From: Cheiracanthium punctorium
Lineage: Eukaryota > Arthropoda > Arachnida > Araneae > Cheiracanthiidae
Assembly: GCA_038373885.1 (NCBI GenBank)
Contig: JAWZYV010016058.1
Span: 806,001-870,000 of the forward strand
Length of the DNA: 64,000 bases
Reading direction: 5' to 3'
Both the position numbers and the translations under genes were made by a program. The notes beneath the pieces were generated by a model. It was not told the DNA's origin and did no database searches. It worked only from the letters and a program-made list of their open reading frames with translations. Below are positions 47,070 through 58,274 of this stretch, piece after piece (within the stretch, counting starts at the first letter, position 1; each line of letters starts with the position of its first letter).

Positions 47070-47922
47070 TGAAAATCCGATGACATTTCTGATGGCACTG
47101 ATTAAAATAGCATTCAGCGTTATTGATGAGATTGTCTTAGTGTGGTAATCATGAAGTGAGATGTAGTTCTCGTGTAGCAGCTGTAATTTATTATTTATGA
47201 TACAGAAGGTATTTATCCAAAATTTTTCGACCTGATGAGGTATTAACTAAGATATTTGAGACACAAAATATTCCAACAAAATTATTTACAACATGATAAT
47301 GATTAAGATTTTTTACAGTTTAATTAATTGATATAGTTTAATTAATTTAAAATTTGATAAAAGAAATAATTAAAATGTTGATTTTTTTCCTTTAATCTTT
47401 TATAGCAATTTTTATTCATCAAATAATGTAAGTCATATGTCATATGTCCTTGAATGATATTATGCATATCGAATTTTATTTTTTTTTTTCAAAATGGTGC
47501 AGCTACTTTTCGTAAACGCAATTTTTATGAGTAATAGGGCATGTCAAGTACTACAACATACATTGTTTTGGTGATTGTAAGTCACCGAGAACATAAAATA
47601 ATTAATAATAATATTTTTATTTATTGTTTAATAATATTTGTAATTATTCGAAAAATCCCCAAAAATATAAAATATACTCTTTAAGTTTTCCTAAATCCTC
47701 TCATTGGTTTCATACCTCTAGCTCAATTAGTTTAGGAGATGTATCACTTTGTAAGATAAATCATGCGCACGATTATTATTTTCCATATCTAGAGAATAAA
47801 GCGGAATGCGGAGGCAAAACACATATGATTTGCATTGGTACATCAAGTCGTTATTAATATATAAGTTTCGCTTCAGGTTGCCATTGGGGGCCGAATCATC
47901 ATACTTATCCGACCTTTCCTTT
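47070..47922 (-). repeat. Right arm of the fold-back element
   Basis: Inverted partner of 45708-46560, ending at GGGGGCCGAATCATCATACT and CTTATCCGACC. Both arms carry the same internal AT microsatellite-like stretch (ATTATTAAAYAATAAATAAA), so that stretch predates or was co-duplicated with the inversion. The 77-codon plus frame 47624-47857 is a shadow. Confidence 0.85.
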
Positions 47923-48767
47923 AAAGGCTAAATTATTCACTGTAAAATAATATTAACTAAATTGTGATATTTTACATTGTTTAACTTAGAAAGAGTATTC
48001 TTAATGAGTGATGTACTGCGAGAATTTCGTAAATAAATTAGGGTAAAATGATTTAATAAATAACATCATAACATCATTTTAAATTAAAATACTTTTAATG
48101 GCTAACTACTGAATTAAAATTAATTTAGATTTTTTTAAAGTAATATATGTACAAAAAAATTAAAACCGAGATTTATTGAATTGATAAATTTTAACATTGA
48201 AGAACATTCACATTTATTTTATTAAATTCATATTTATTTTATTTTTAGTCTATAATTTTCCAGTATTCGCCTTATGGTTCACCTTCATAACAACATCCCA
48301 TTACACAATATATTGTGCCTATCTATTAAAAATACTTTCTACATATTTACATGGAAGAGCCAGAAAATAAGTTGTATTGCATTTTAATGTCCTGGAAAAG
48401 TTTACCTTTTATTTAATTTAATCGACTTAAAATAAATTAATCTAATGACAAATAATGACTTTAATTTAAAAGAAAAGCATTTTTTTAATTTGTTGTTAAA
48501 ACGTCATACAAAAGGTTTTTCTACACATAATTGCTAACTTCCCAATTACATTTTCAGAAAAACGATAACTTAGTTTATATTAAATATGTTTACACCAAAT
48601 ATATTGATTCATGTTATTTTTCGGATAAAACCTGAAATAGCACTCAAAATTTAAAATAACGATTTGTAATGTACTGATTAACCTTTTGACATTTTTAAAA
48701 GGTAATAAAACGTCTTTTTTATTTGTTTGATAAGTCATTATATAAAATTTCCTTGCGACAAATAGAT

Positions 48768-48818
<51 letters not shown>

Positions 48819-51510
48819 CAGAATTACAATATGTATGCTAGTGCTTCATGCAAATGCGACAGTATGTCTTTCAATTTTTGTTTCATTTCTCACAACAACT
48901 TGAAATCTACGCAATTATGGTAAACATTTATAAAAAACGTAAGCAATTACCTGAGCAACTTTAAATTGACTTTCTACCTCAGCTGTGTCTTCCCATAAGA
49001 TAAAAACAATACTTGTTGAACAAAAATTTGTTTTTTAACTATGTATATGGAACCTTTGAATAATTCATTAAAAAATGCATTTTCACGATGGGATAACAAT
49101 TAAATATTACAGCATGATATTGTTTGTTTCTCAAACGGAAAGAAACCTTTAAAAAACAGTTTGTTAAAAATATTCTGACAGAGAATTATGAAATGTATAA
49201 GTGGGCGACATCTTAAAATAATGTTTCATTGATTGTATTCGGCTGTCTCATATTTAAAATTGTGTTTGTGGGGGTTATAAGGAATAAAACTATTTTCAGC
49301 CTTTAATAGAAGACTATAATAACAACAATATTCTGCTACTTATAAAGAAATTTTTATCCTGGTAGCTTTTAAATGGTAACAGTTTTCATACACATTCTCC
49401 AACATGCACTTATAACACATAAGAAAACTAACAAGGGATAGTAATACATTCTTGCAAAAATAAAAATGTTATACAACTGTAAAACTTACTTTTAATATGT
49501 GGAAAACTATTCATTCAAAAATTCAATGATGATTTGATATTTTATGTAAATCAAATATTGTGTTCATAATTTATGCATTTTCAATCGTAGAGAACAGTAA
49601 GCTAATAAAGTTTAAATCATAAGGACATTGAATTTAAGGTAAGTTTGAAAACGTTTTGCATTGTGCGTGTCAATTGTAAGAAAAAGTAACTAAATGAATT
49701 ATTTTATTTTTCATAGTCTCTTAGGCAGGATTTCTAAAGATCTGAAATCTCTTTTTTTTATCGCATAATGTTTAAGATATTTCGGATTTCTTTTTGGGTA
49801 GTTCATTTAATAAGAAATTAGGAGCCATGCCACATATCTAAGAACTCGTGAAATGAATTGCAAATGGTATGGAAGCATTTTGATATAGTTTCAGTAAAAA
49901 AAAAAACCATATAGCATATTCAGTATATATAATCAAAAACACGTCAATGCTCATTACGTTTCTATCGTTTTAGAAAGCATGAAAAGTTTATTTATATGTA
50001 TCTTTATGATTGATCACAGTGATTAATTTTATAAAATCGGATTGCAAGCAAAATTGTAGTTCGTATTACCGTATTTAAAAGAAAAATTGCACCTTATCTC
50101 TTGTATTAAAATCTAATTTTTAACTTTTAGTTTACAATGACTTTGTAATATATCTGATGCAATAAAAAGCGGTTTACTACCCAGTGTAGCTTTTTTCAGT
50201 TACTATTCATGTCTAATTTTATATGTTGTTACTAAATTATTCCCACGAAAATTGTAAAATTATTTTTCATAATTTCAGAGGAGTCTTAAAACATATTTTG
50301 CAAACTCTATTGCATTTCTCTATCAGTAAATCACAAGTGTTAGTTTAGAAGACCAAATAACTTGTACCATCCCCCCCTCCCCTTAAACTTTGCATGGAAT
50401 AAATTATATAAAAAAGGTTCAACCAATCTATTGGTCCAAATGTTGGCTCAGAATCTGGGATACTGGAATTAAGTTTGGTTTGATATTTTGAAGTGTGTTC
50501 CATCTGCGTATGTTGGTGTCTGTTTTTTATTCATGTTTTAAAGTTTGAATTGTGCTTATGTATGTTCTTTTTTCCTCTCCAAAGGTCAGGGAGAATGGCA
50601 TCGCTGGGGTTTGCCATAAGAAAAGTATAAAAATTAGTTAAATTACTACAGCTTGCTATTTGTCATTAGATTAGTTCTGTACTATGCAATAAATTAAAAA
50701 AAAAATATGGCAAAACCTCAGGTTGTGAGTCAGAAACTTAATGAATTAAATTTGGCAATTCTCACTCTGAAGAGATATTGCTCTTTTGCATTATATATTT
50801 ATTTTTATTGTACTATGTATTTTTAGTGTTTTTACGTTAACAATGACTGGCTGGGAGAGGAGGGGTGGCTTTACACAATTTCACATTACATTATAAAGCA
50901 CATGCTCCCTTCAAGCTGCTTTATGTTAGCGCTATAAAGCTTATGTGATAATTTATTGCTTTATATATGTTCACAAATTTACATATATACATATAACTGT
51001 TCCATTAAATAGAAAAATATGTATAACTATAAACGAACCATTAAACTGGACAACAAACGAATCATTTAAAAGAAACAAATTTGCGATAAAAATCTATTAA
51101 AAAATACCCCCGATAAAATTAAGATGCATACATACAATTCTTCTTTCTTTCGAGAAATGTGACATTGCCTCTATCTAAGTGTTTCAATATTTATTATACT
51201 ATGTATTGCCACATTTAAGCATATATTTAAGATGTATATAACTGTATTTTTAATTTTATAATTTTGACAGTAATTCACTACTTTAACATACAGTTAAACC
51301 TGAAGCAATACTGAATACGAAAGTGACAATATATCAACGATTAGTTACTTTTATTATTCTGAAAAACAAGCTTCAAAAGTGCATAATTTTGAAATTCATT
51401 TTTAAAAGAAAATTCCAATTTAACTCTCGCTTAAGCGTGAAATATTTGGAATTTCAACAGAAAAAAAAATATCTATACATATATATCAACGCATCATTCA
51501 GAAAGGAAGT
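47923..51510. other. Gene-free AT-rich stretch
   Basis: Over 3.5 kb of AT-rich sequence with a (TA)n microsatellite at 48769. No coding exon, RNA gene or mobile element end could be supported. It lies upstream of the gene start at 51.9 kb and may hold its distal regulatory sequence. Confidence 0.45.
48769..48818. repeat. TA microsatellite
   Basis: About 25 uninterrupted AT units. Confidence 0.95.
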
Positions 51511-51559
51511 ATGAAAATGAAATCACTAATCCCAACACTTAGTGAAAACATCTTTTTAG

Positions 51560-51910
51560 CAGTTTTCCCTATTCAAGTGGCGCTCGCCGCACGTCGCTTA
51601 TCGAACGCTGCGCCAGCATGCTCCCCGATACATCTGGTGAAATCGCAGCCCAGTTTCTATCCCTCACTTCTCACTCTGTTTCTCGAACGAGCGGGACAGT
51701 TTTATCCCTCGGCTCACACAAGTTTCTGAAAAGTTTGTTAAAGCTCGTTTACCGCGCGCTCCTGTAGAACAACTGTTAAATATTCATGACAAAAGTGTCG
51801 TCGCAGTAATACTGAGAATTTTATACAGTGTCTTCGAAGAGCTTTCGCTAGTAAATATACTGTTGAAAATAAATATATATTTTTAAAGAAAACTAAATAT
51901 TTTCGAAGAA
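51560..51910 (+). promoter_or_regulatory. CpG-richer promoter and 5' UTR candidate
   Basis: In an otherwise AT-rich region, about 51575-51765 is GC- and CpG-rich (GTGGCGCTCGCCGCACGTCG, CTCGAACGAGCGGGAC, TACCGCGCGCTCC). It is followed by about 150 bp without ATG-initiated long frames up to the signal-peptide ATG at 51911. That is the arrangement of promoter, start site and 5' UTR. No clear TATA box is seen; start-site candidates are the CAGT motifs near 51805 and 51826. The open frame at 51511-51729 crosses this island and is not supported. Confidence 0.45.
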
Positions 51911-51980
51911 ATGAAGTGTTTATTTGGATTATTTGTAATAAACTTTTCCGTCGTTGTTGGATCTTTGAATGTTGGAAACA
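51911..51980 (+). CDS. First coding exon of an unidentified secreted/membrane protein gene
   Basis: The ATG at 51911 (context GAAGAAATGAAG) opens MKCLFGLFVINFSVVVGSLN and then VGN. This has a short basic start, a hydrophobic core FGLFVINFSVVVG and a small-residue region, all typical of a secretory signal peptide. After 23 codons plus one base (phase 1), a strong splice donor follows, ACA|GTGAGT at 51980/51981. Signal-peptide exons ending in phase-1 donors are common in animal secreted proteins. A CpG-rich stretch precedes it. The next exon was not found; spider introns are often many kilobases, and the rest of the window may be intron 1. The mature protein cannot be named. The alternative is a chance frame, but signal sequence, donor and upstream island coincide. 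Confidence 0.5.
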
Positions 51981-53788
51981 GTGAGTATTTTAAAATTTTT
52001 ACGTCTTTCATTAACAATTTTTTCATGGAATTTTTCTCGTTAGCTGCGAATCTTTTCAAAATGATTTAAGGTTCTATTTAACTTAATTTTATTTTTAGAA
52101 TCTGCAGTACCTTAAAAATTTATTTTAAATATTTGAACGCTAGGAAATGGCCTAAAGGAAAAATACTTAAATTTGTTTCTATTTATGCTTAAGAAGAAAG
52201 TTCAAATAATAAATTTAAATGTATGTGTGTAAATTATCAGGATAAAAAAGATATTAAAAAGTAAAAATATTTCAAATATAAATGATAACATATAATAATA
52301 AATTATAATATATGCCGCAAATGTTAATAAAAAAATATAAATTACTTAGTCTTATATATTGACTGTTTTATTTATTTTATTTTTAGTTGCTATTTTTACT
52401 TCTTATCAGTTATAAATTTTTATAAGTATGCGATAATTGAAAAATATGGGTAAGTATAGTTCTGAATAATAAGCTTTAAATCTTTGTTAATTGCAATACA
52501 ATTTTAATTAAAAAACGATTGTTTCATTCGATTCGAAGTTTTATTATATGATCCTGACTTCACTATAAAATATAACTGCATTTAAGGATGATTAACTTTA
52601 AAATTTGCCCTTTTCACCGATTAATTTAAAACCAAAAATATTCGTATGTGTAATGCTATTTTAGAGGCGTATTTGATAAATTTCATGTTCAAATCTTATA
52701 TTTCAATCTTAAACCTTCAGTATATAGTAAACAAATATTTATTTTTTATTTTACTTTATATGTATATTATAATGGAAATTTAAAGCGGAACGAAAAACTG
52801 CTATTGAAGATTATCAACTTTTAATACGTCTTGCTTTTAGTGAGGCATTCAAATTCTAAAAAAAGTAACTTTCACTAAGAGCTCCAAAAATATTTTTTGT
52901 CTATGGATTATGTAATGAGAATAATACATTCAAGCGGTTAAGATTTAAAAAAAACAGTAAAATAATTTTATGTGTTTAACTATTTTCTCCCTTTATTGGA
53001 CGCTTCATTTCTTTTGGATTGGCAAAAGTTTCAAGAATGAAAGGGAAGTCTGCTAATCTTCTCGCGATACTTGCATCAAACCAGCATTTTCAAGATCGCG
53101 GACTATTTTAAACGATTTCTTTTCTTTTTTTACTCGTATTATTAAAACAATGACCTAAAATCTACTTTACTGGAATAATTTTATGTTTTCACTGGAGTAA
53201 TAAAAAAACTCAAATTCACAACTTCTGTTAGAATAAAATAAATGCAAGTGATATGTACATGGATTGTATTGAGCTGAGAGATAGAAATGTGTTTTAATAT
53301 GTAAACATTATGTCACTTTATTCAACTTTTTCCGATATTTCGATTGTGATATTTCAGTATTACATTTATAAACTTTTAAATCGTGTGTTTGCATTTTATA
53401 TTCATAGATAAATACTCGTATTTGTAACAGTGGAATGGATATGTCGTGTTATTCTGAAACACATCTTCTCTCTACAATACTTAAATATGGGATTTTTAAT
53501 ACAAAATTTTGATCAAACGCAGCAAAAACATAAAAAAATCGCCTAAAATTATATTACGAAAAGGAAATGAAAAAAAATTATTTTTTTTATACTGTGTTTT
53601 GATACATGGTATTTTCGATGCGAATTGTGTAAAATATTTTATGTGTAAATATGGTAAAATTAATTTGAATTATGTTTTGGGAAAATGAATTATGTCCTAT
53701 TTATTTATATTTAAATATTTAATTTGCGGTTTATTTAAAAAAATAATTTTTAATGTAATTTCCGTAGAGAGAAAATCTCCTTTGCATT
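51981..53788 (+). other. Presumed start of intron 1, no other feature
   Basis: Starts with the donor GTGAGTATTT. Strongly AT-rich and stop-dense on both strands; no exon or repeat is supported. Confidence 0.4.
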
Positions 53789-54079
53789 TCTATCTATATA
53801 AAAGTACGCCAGGGTAAATTTGTGCCCTTTTACAGAACACTGCGCTAACGGAAAAAAATGAGATTCGGCACAGTTTAAGTTCATATAGAGGTGGTTGTAT
53901 GAATGATAAAATTTATGTATAATAGTTTCATGCTCTGTAAGAAATTAGAGAAATAACCTGGCGCCCAATATTTTGCGCCAAGTCGGGCGAAGATACCATT
54001 GATGTGTCAATTTTGAAGTAACAACATTAAGTTAGAACGATATTATAGGGTTATAGTATTCCAACAAAATTTTCAAAAA

Positions 54080-54373
54080 ATGAAATTATTCTCCAGTTTA
54101 GTGAAAATATTATTGATATACGACCGCAATCAACAGAAGATGAAAATAATATTATACATGAGGTGTATAAAATATCTCCGACAAAATATACTCTCGGAGA
54201 ACATATTGAAGTCAGTTATTTTACCACATGAAAATAATGATTGTAATTTTATTAATACTGATATACTTAATCGAATACACGGTAAAATGAGAGCATACCG
54301 TAGCTACGCTAAAACAATTTCACATGATGACAGTAAAATCGATAATTATCCAGCTGAGTTTTTGAGTTCTTAG
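54080..54373 (+). pseudogene. PIF1-like helicase fragment of a Helitron (upstream part)
   Basis: The open frame includes YLRQNILSENILKSVILPHE, NNDCNFINTDILNRIHGKMR and AYRSYAKTISHDDSKIDNYP, ending AEFLSS. This follows the PIF1/RepHel order: a segment ILxPxNxxVxxIN, then the ...GExxxYxSxDxI loop, then YPxEFLN. The canonical continuation, with the SLPPHxLxLK segment, does not follow directly. It reappears at 54737 after about 365 bp of unrelated DNA, so an insertion split the gene. Walker motifs I and II are not present upstream, so this is a C-terminal relic. Confidence 0.7.
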
Positions 54374-54736
54374 TATGTTAGTGGTTTGGATATTTTTCAG
54401 TTTGCGATAAAACGCCGAATAATTCAAACCCGCACCAACTGCAAACAAAGCTAACGAGAATTACTAAGCATAATTCCTGTACAGAGTTTTTTAATCCGTA
54501 TTTCGTATTTAGGAATTTTAATTTAATTCGATATCTTTTTTCCGTTTTTATACTTTGGAACAATTTCTATTTAGTATATTGTCGATTTTATATATTATAA
54601 TTTGTATATAAATACTTTTTTGTTATACTGATTAACATTTTCAGCTTTTTTATGAGGAACAACGATGATTTAGAAGTAATCTTTTAACGCCGCCAAGAAA
54701 ATACTGCTGTCAGGATTTACGCCCGGTTAACCAAAA
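54374..54736. other. ~360-bp insertion splitting the helicase relic
   Basis: Sequence without helicase similarity lying exactly between two consecutive helicase blocks. Clear terminal repeats could not be identified, so the nature of the insertion is unknown. The minus frame 54378-54563 is not supported. Confidence 0.45.
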
Positions 54737-54918
54737 TGTACAACAGTTTGCCACCGCATATGTTAGTGTTGAAAGTTAATTGCATAGTTTCACTGTTCAT
54801 GAACTTAAATACAAGGGAAGCATTAATCAATGGAACAAGAATGCGCATTATGTTAATGCATCGTAATGCTATTTATTGTGAAGTTTTAACTGGAATATCA
54901 GTTACCTGGAATCAGTAG
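54737..54918 (+). pseudogene. PIF1-like helicase fragment of a Helitron (downstream part)
   Basis: Reads YNSLPPHMLVLKVNCIVSLF, then MNLNTREALINGTRMRIMLM, HRNAIYCEVLTG, matching the PIF1/RepHel block SLPPHxLxLKxGxxxMLLRNLN, then xxGLxNGTRLxV, then xxAxxLTG. The conserved arginine in LLRNLN is methionine here. It continues the fragment ending at 54373. A stop follows at 54916. Inactive. Confidence 0.78.
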
Positions 54919-55795
54919 GAAAATTTGGATTCGAAATAAATGGATGATTCGAATTATGTCCAACGTACAATAAATGAGTCTCAGTGGCAAATATTCGAAA
55001 AAATTGGAATATTATTGAGGCAGCTATTCTTTATACATGGTTAACTGTACGTCGCAGCAAGTAGTTTTCGTTCATTCCATGATTCGAGATTTTATGTTAA
55101 TTTTTTATTTAAATTTTATATATTTTTATAAAGAATGACGACATAACTGTGTAGCCTTGACGAAACATGGACTGTATAGCAATAAAAAAATTAATAAACT
55201 AAAATAAACAAAGAACAGTCAAAAAGGCTTTACCGTTTCTTAAATACGGCTTAGTTAAGTTATACTTCATTTTTCCATTCGTTTATATTTTTCAAATAAT
55301 TGGAAAATAAATGCATAATGACGTATCTGTACACACTCGCAGCTGACGTAATAGAGCAACAAAAATTGTTATAAGCAATGATTATCAAGGAACGAACCTC
55401 AATAACTCTCAAACTTAAAAAAATAACATATTACCTTCGATTATCTACCACTGGGCGACCAATAGTTTATGTAAATAAAATAGAGCTTTGGCCTGTACCA
55501 TTACACGAACTTTAAAATTGTGCAATTGCTATCCATTTCAAGAACACGGAAATCTACTGCAGAAAAAGTATATTGACTCTCGTTTTGTCCATGAAGGTCT
55601 TTTTTGTAGCATATCACATAAAAATGGCTGAAAAAAAAGTGAAATATTAGTAACATAATAAGTACACATGCAACATAAACTACAAAAATTAGTTTTTGTT
55701 TCAATATTTTGAATTTAATTTTTAAAGATTTTAAGGAAGTTTATCCCAAATTTGTGATTTTTTCCTCGGGTATTATATAAAAACTAGTAGTCAAG

Positions 55796-55829
55796 GCCCG
55801 TTGTGGGAAGCAATTACAACGGGCGCTAG
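55796..55829 (+). repeat. Helitron 3' terminal hairpin and CTAG
   Basis: GCCCGTTGT (55796-55804) pairs perfectly with ACAACGGGC (55816-55824) over an 11-nt loop, followed after one G by CTAG. This is the standard Helitron 3' end signal. Confidence 0.7.
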
Positions 55830-55910
55830 ACAAAACATTTGACGAGAATATACCTACACTCAATATATTTCATCTGTGTCCACTAAAATACTTAACTTCG
55901 TTTTCAATTT

Positions 55911-55923
55911 ATATTATATTCCC
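55911..55923. repeat. Left 13-bp target site duplication of the SINE
   Basis: ATATTATATTCCC, repeated perfectly at 56221-56233. Confidence 0.88.
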
Positions 55924-56220
55924 GGGCCGTGGTAGCTCAGTGGTTAAGGCGTTGGACTCGTAACCGGAAGGTTGTGGGTTCGATACCGGCGTGCCACTAT
56001 AGACCACCGTGTACATGCAGTGTACGTGCACGTTAAATCCGTGGTTCCGAAGTCCTCTCGGCGGTCGCTAGCAGTTTTCGAGGGATGCCAATATTCAGAA
56101 GTCCCTCCACCTTCTGATGAGGTTCCAAATTGTGGCGGGAAGATCCGGGAAGGACGAATATGTAGTTTTAAGCGACACATTCAGTTACGCGAGCTGTCCT
56201 CTCCTGGCAAATAAATAAAT
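55924..56220 (+). mobile_element. tRNA-derived SINE, 297 bp
   Basis: The head is tRNA-like, with A box TAGCTCAGTGG and B box GGTTCGATACC spaced as in a tRNA. The anticodon-arm region TTGGACTCGTAACCGG has CGT in the anticodon position, so the source is probably tRNA-Thr. The body contains TGTACGTGCACGTTAAATCC, a block resembling central domains shared by several animal SINE families. The 3' end is an A-rich (AAAT)n tail. It is bounded by a perfect 13-bp target duplication, as produced by LINE-driven retrotransposition. Opposed open frames over it (55944-56214) are chance. Confidence 0.88.
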
Positions 56221-56233
56221 ATATTATATTCCC
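56221..56233. repeat. Right 13-bp target site duplication of the SINE
   Basis: ATATTATATTCCC, identical to 55911-55923. Confidence 0.88.
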
Positions 56234-56289
56234 AAATCGAATCTCATGCTCTTCTGGAAAAGAGCGGAAAGTTTTCGCATTCGAACAAT

Positions 56290-56620
56290 TTCCCTTATAG
56301 TACAACCGTCACCTGTGACTGAAATGCGACCACACAATACTGTCACAATAGAGTTACAAACAGTCGCCGCGACTCCGCAGCAAAGTCACGCCGGAGTCCC
56401 TATGCCCTTTCGCTGTGTATTCACATTGCGACCCTTCACAGATGTCGCATTGGGACAGTTTTGCGAAGCGAAAAATTCGGTGAGAAAAAAGTTACCGGGA
56501 ACATGCACTAGATGGCAGCATCAAACTCTCAGCAATGAAACGCTGAGGTCCAGTATCGAACCCTCGACGCAGTGGTTCGTAGGCCAGCATCTTACCTCAA
56601 CGCTGTGATTATCTTGCTTT
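56290..56620. other. GC-balanced, GTCAC-containing block of unknown identity
   Basis: GC-balanced segment with scattered CCGTCACCTGTGACTG, CTGTCACAA and AAAGTCACG. The 120-codon plus frame 56246-56608 has no recognisable domain. It may be the left subterminal part of an element whose right part is the cluster at 57514-57835; this is inference. Confidence 0.35.
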
Positions 56621-57513
56621 AAAAGTAACTTGATTGATGCAAAAGCTAGTTCTGACATGGCTTCCTTTGGAAATTTAAAATTTTTCTGGAGTATTTTAAA
56701 ATTGGAGGGAAAATACCATAATTAATAAAAATAAATTAAAAATCTTGGAAATCTTTCTCTTTCAACATAAATTATTTTCAGGAGATAATGTGCTGTTTTA
56801 TTTAAGTATTCATCCGAAAAAACTAATGATTTATTGAAATTTTTTATTCGGTTATGAAATTAATTTGTAATGTGCGACATGTGGAGTTTGACATATATTA
56901 AGGTATGAGGGATAAGATTTATATTTTTGCTTAATTTTGCCTAAATGGATTTCATATAAAAATAAGTAAAATTAATTGGAAAAACATGCATTAGATAAAA
57001 TAAATAAAGTATTTTTGACTTAGACCCATAGTTTTACCTCAAATTTTCCTAGTGTAATTTTCAAACATACCAGGGCCGTATTTAAAGGGGGGGGGAGGGA
57101 CCCATCTGAAAACTTAAAGCAATTATTAAAAAACATTTTGAGACATTTGTATTTACTCTAGTAACAATAAGGTTTAAAATACCGGATAGTCCGCCCCATC
57201 CGAAATCCATCCGAAATTTAAACCTACATACGCTATCGAAACATATATGCCATGGGGATATGAAAGAAATTGTTAATTTTACACACAGATACTTAGTTTT
57301 CATCATTATGATTAGAACTCTCAAATCTAGTATTTTTAAGAATAATAAGTTTTTATAAATAATATTGTCTTGCTTAAACGTTAATTCCATTACTACATAA
57401 CTGCGAGATTTTATTGAATTACTATTGAATTACGATTTATTTATTAAATGTTTCACGAAAGAAATTGCCACAAAAAAAATGTGTCTGTTTCCAAAGTCGC
57501 AAAAGCGGCCAGT
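56621..57513. other. Gene-free stretch
   Basis: AT-rich. CAGGGCCGTATTTAAAGGGG followed by a G-run at 57071 resembles a common hAT-type start; no matching right end was found. The minus frame 57082-57390 shows no domain. Confidence 0.4.
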
Positions 57514-57835
57514 GTGACGTCATTTTGAAGTCCAAAAAATCAGTAGTCACATAACAGTCACACAGTGACTTCACAGTGGAGTCACTGAGCGACCGGTCAC
57601 ATACTAGTCACATGGTGACTTCACAGTGGAGTCACTTAGCGACCGATCACAAACTAGTCACATGGTGACTTCACGGCGACGTCACCTGGTGACTGATCAC
57701 AAATAAACTTCACAGTGATCACACAGTAGAGTCACATCACTCACAAGTCACAATGTGACAAGTATGTGACAGTCCTGTGACAATTGTGACCCTCTGTGAC
57801 GTCAGAGCGACTCTTTTGTGACCATATGTGTGGTA
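57514..57835. repeat. Cluster of GTCAC/GTGAC half sites with a 50-bp tandem unit
   Basis: I count 21 occurrences of GTCAC or GTGAC in about 320 bp. Three consecutive 50-bp units start at 57556, 57606 and 57656; each starts AGTCACAYRGTGACTTCAC and the first two continue AGTGGAGTCACT and GCGACCG. Beyond them the half sites continue in looser order to GTGACCATATGTG at about 57830. Dense short inverted half sites of this sort are typical of transposase-binding subterminal regions or of a protein-binding array. No coding capacity. Confidence 0.8.
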
Positions 57836-57839
57836 TTAG

Positions 57840-58274
57840 GGTTCATTTTGTGTAAACAGATCCTCTTATATCAATGATTCATGCAGACGATCATTTTAAT
57901 AAAAAACAAAAAAAAATAAACTATGTAATGTGGAAAAACTGTTTTATACGATTTGGAATCGCAAACTTTCCCTTCAACTTTGTTACTTCAATATGACGTC
58001 ATGTCAATTGCGACAGCGAATTTTTTGACGCAAATGATTATTTTTTTGTTTACTCTCGGAAATAAAATGTTACTGAAAATCCCTAAAACTCACTTAAAAA
58101 TTAGGGAACAGGTGGATTTTCAAAGTCTTAAAGCAGTACAAATTGTTTTCTATATTTTTATACACAGTTCTGAAATTTTTCAAGTGGATCGTACTAACGG
58201 TGTAAGTGTTATTAATCTTTTTGTAATTCTGGTGTACGGATTTCCAATTTTTTGTTGTGCCTCGGGTTCAAACC
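57840..58274. other. Sequence upstream of the LINE relic
   Basis: The open frame that runs into the LINE relic starts at 57953 but shows no RT motif before about 58275. The first 100 codons are hydrophobic translation of AT-rich DNA and I do not support them as coding. Confidence 0.4.

Larger units (their letters stand above)
53789..55829 (+). mobile_element. Helitron remnant, ~2 kb
   Basis: The 5' side candidate TCTATCTATATAAAAG (53789) resembles Helitron 5' ends. The interior carries broken PIF1-type helicase coding sequence in the same orientation (54080-54920). The 3' side closes with a GC-rich hairpin (55796-55824) followed by CTAG at 55826-55829, the hairpin-plus-CTRR terminus that defines Helitrons. 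The replication-initiator (HUH) domain is missing. The 5' boundary is less certain than the 3' one. Confidence 0.6.

Noticed and set aside
55936..56000. Functional tRNA-Thr gene
   Set aside because: A and B boxes are present but the anticodon stem is mismatched, the acceptor stem does not close, and the sequence continues into a SINE body with tail and target duplication.
55944..56214. Opposed 78- and 80-codon frames
   Set aside because: They lie inside the tRNA-derived SINE.
56246..56608. 120-codon plus-strand frame in GC-balanced DNA
   Set aside because: No recognisable domain, no splice context; GTCAC repeats inside suggest repeat-derived DNA.
57071..57110. hAT-like start CAGGGCCGTATTTAAAGGGG
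   Set aside because: No matching right end or 8-bp duplication could be found within several hundred bases, so it is not listed as an element.
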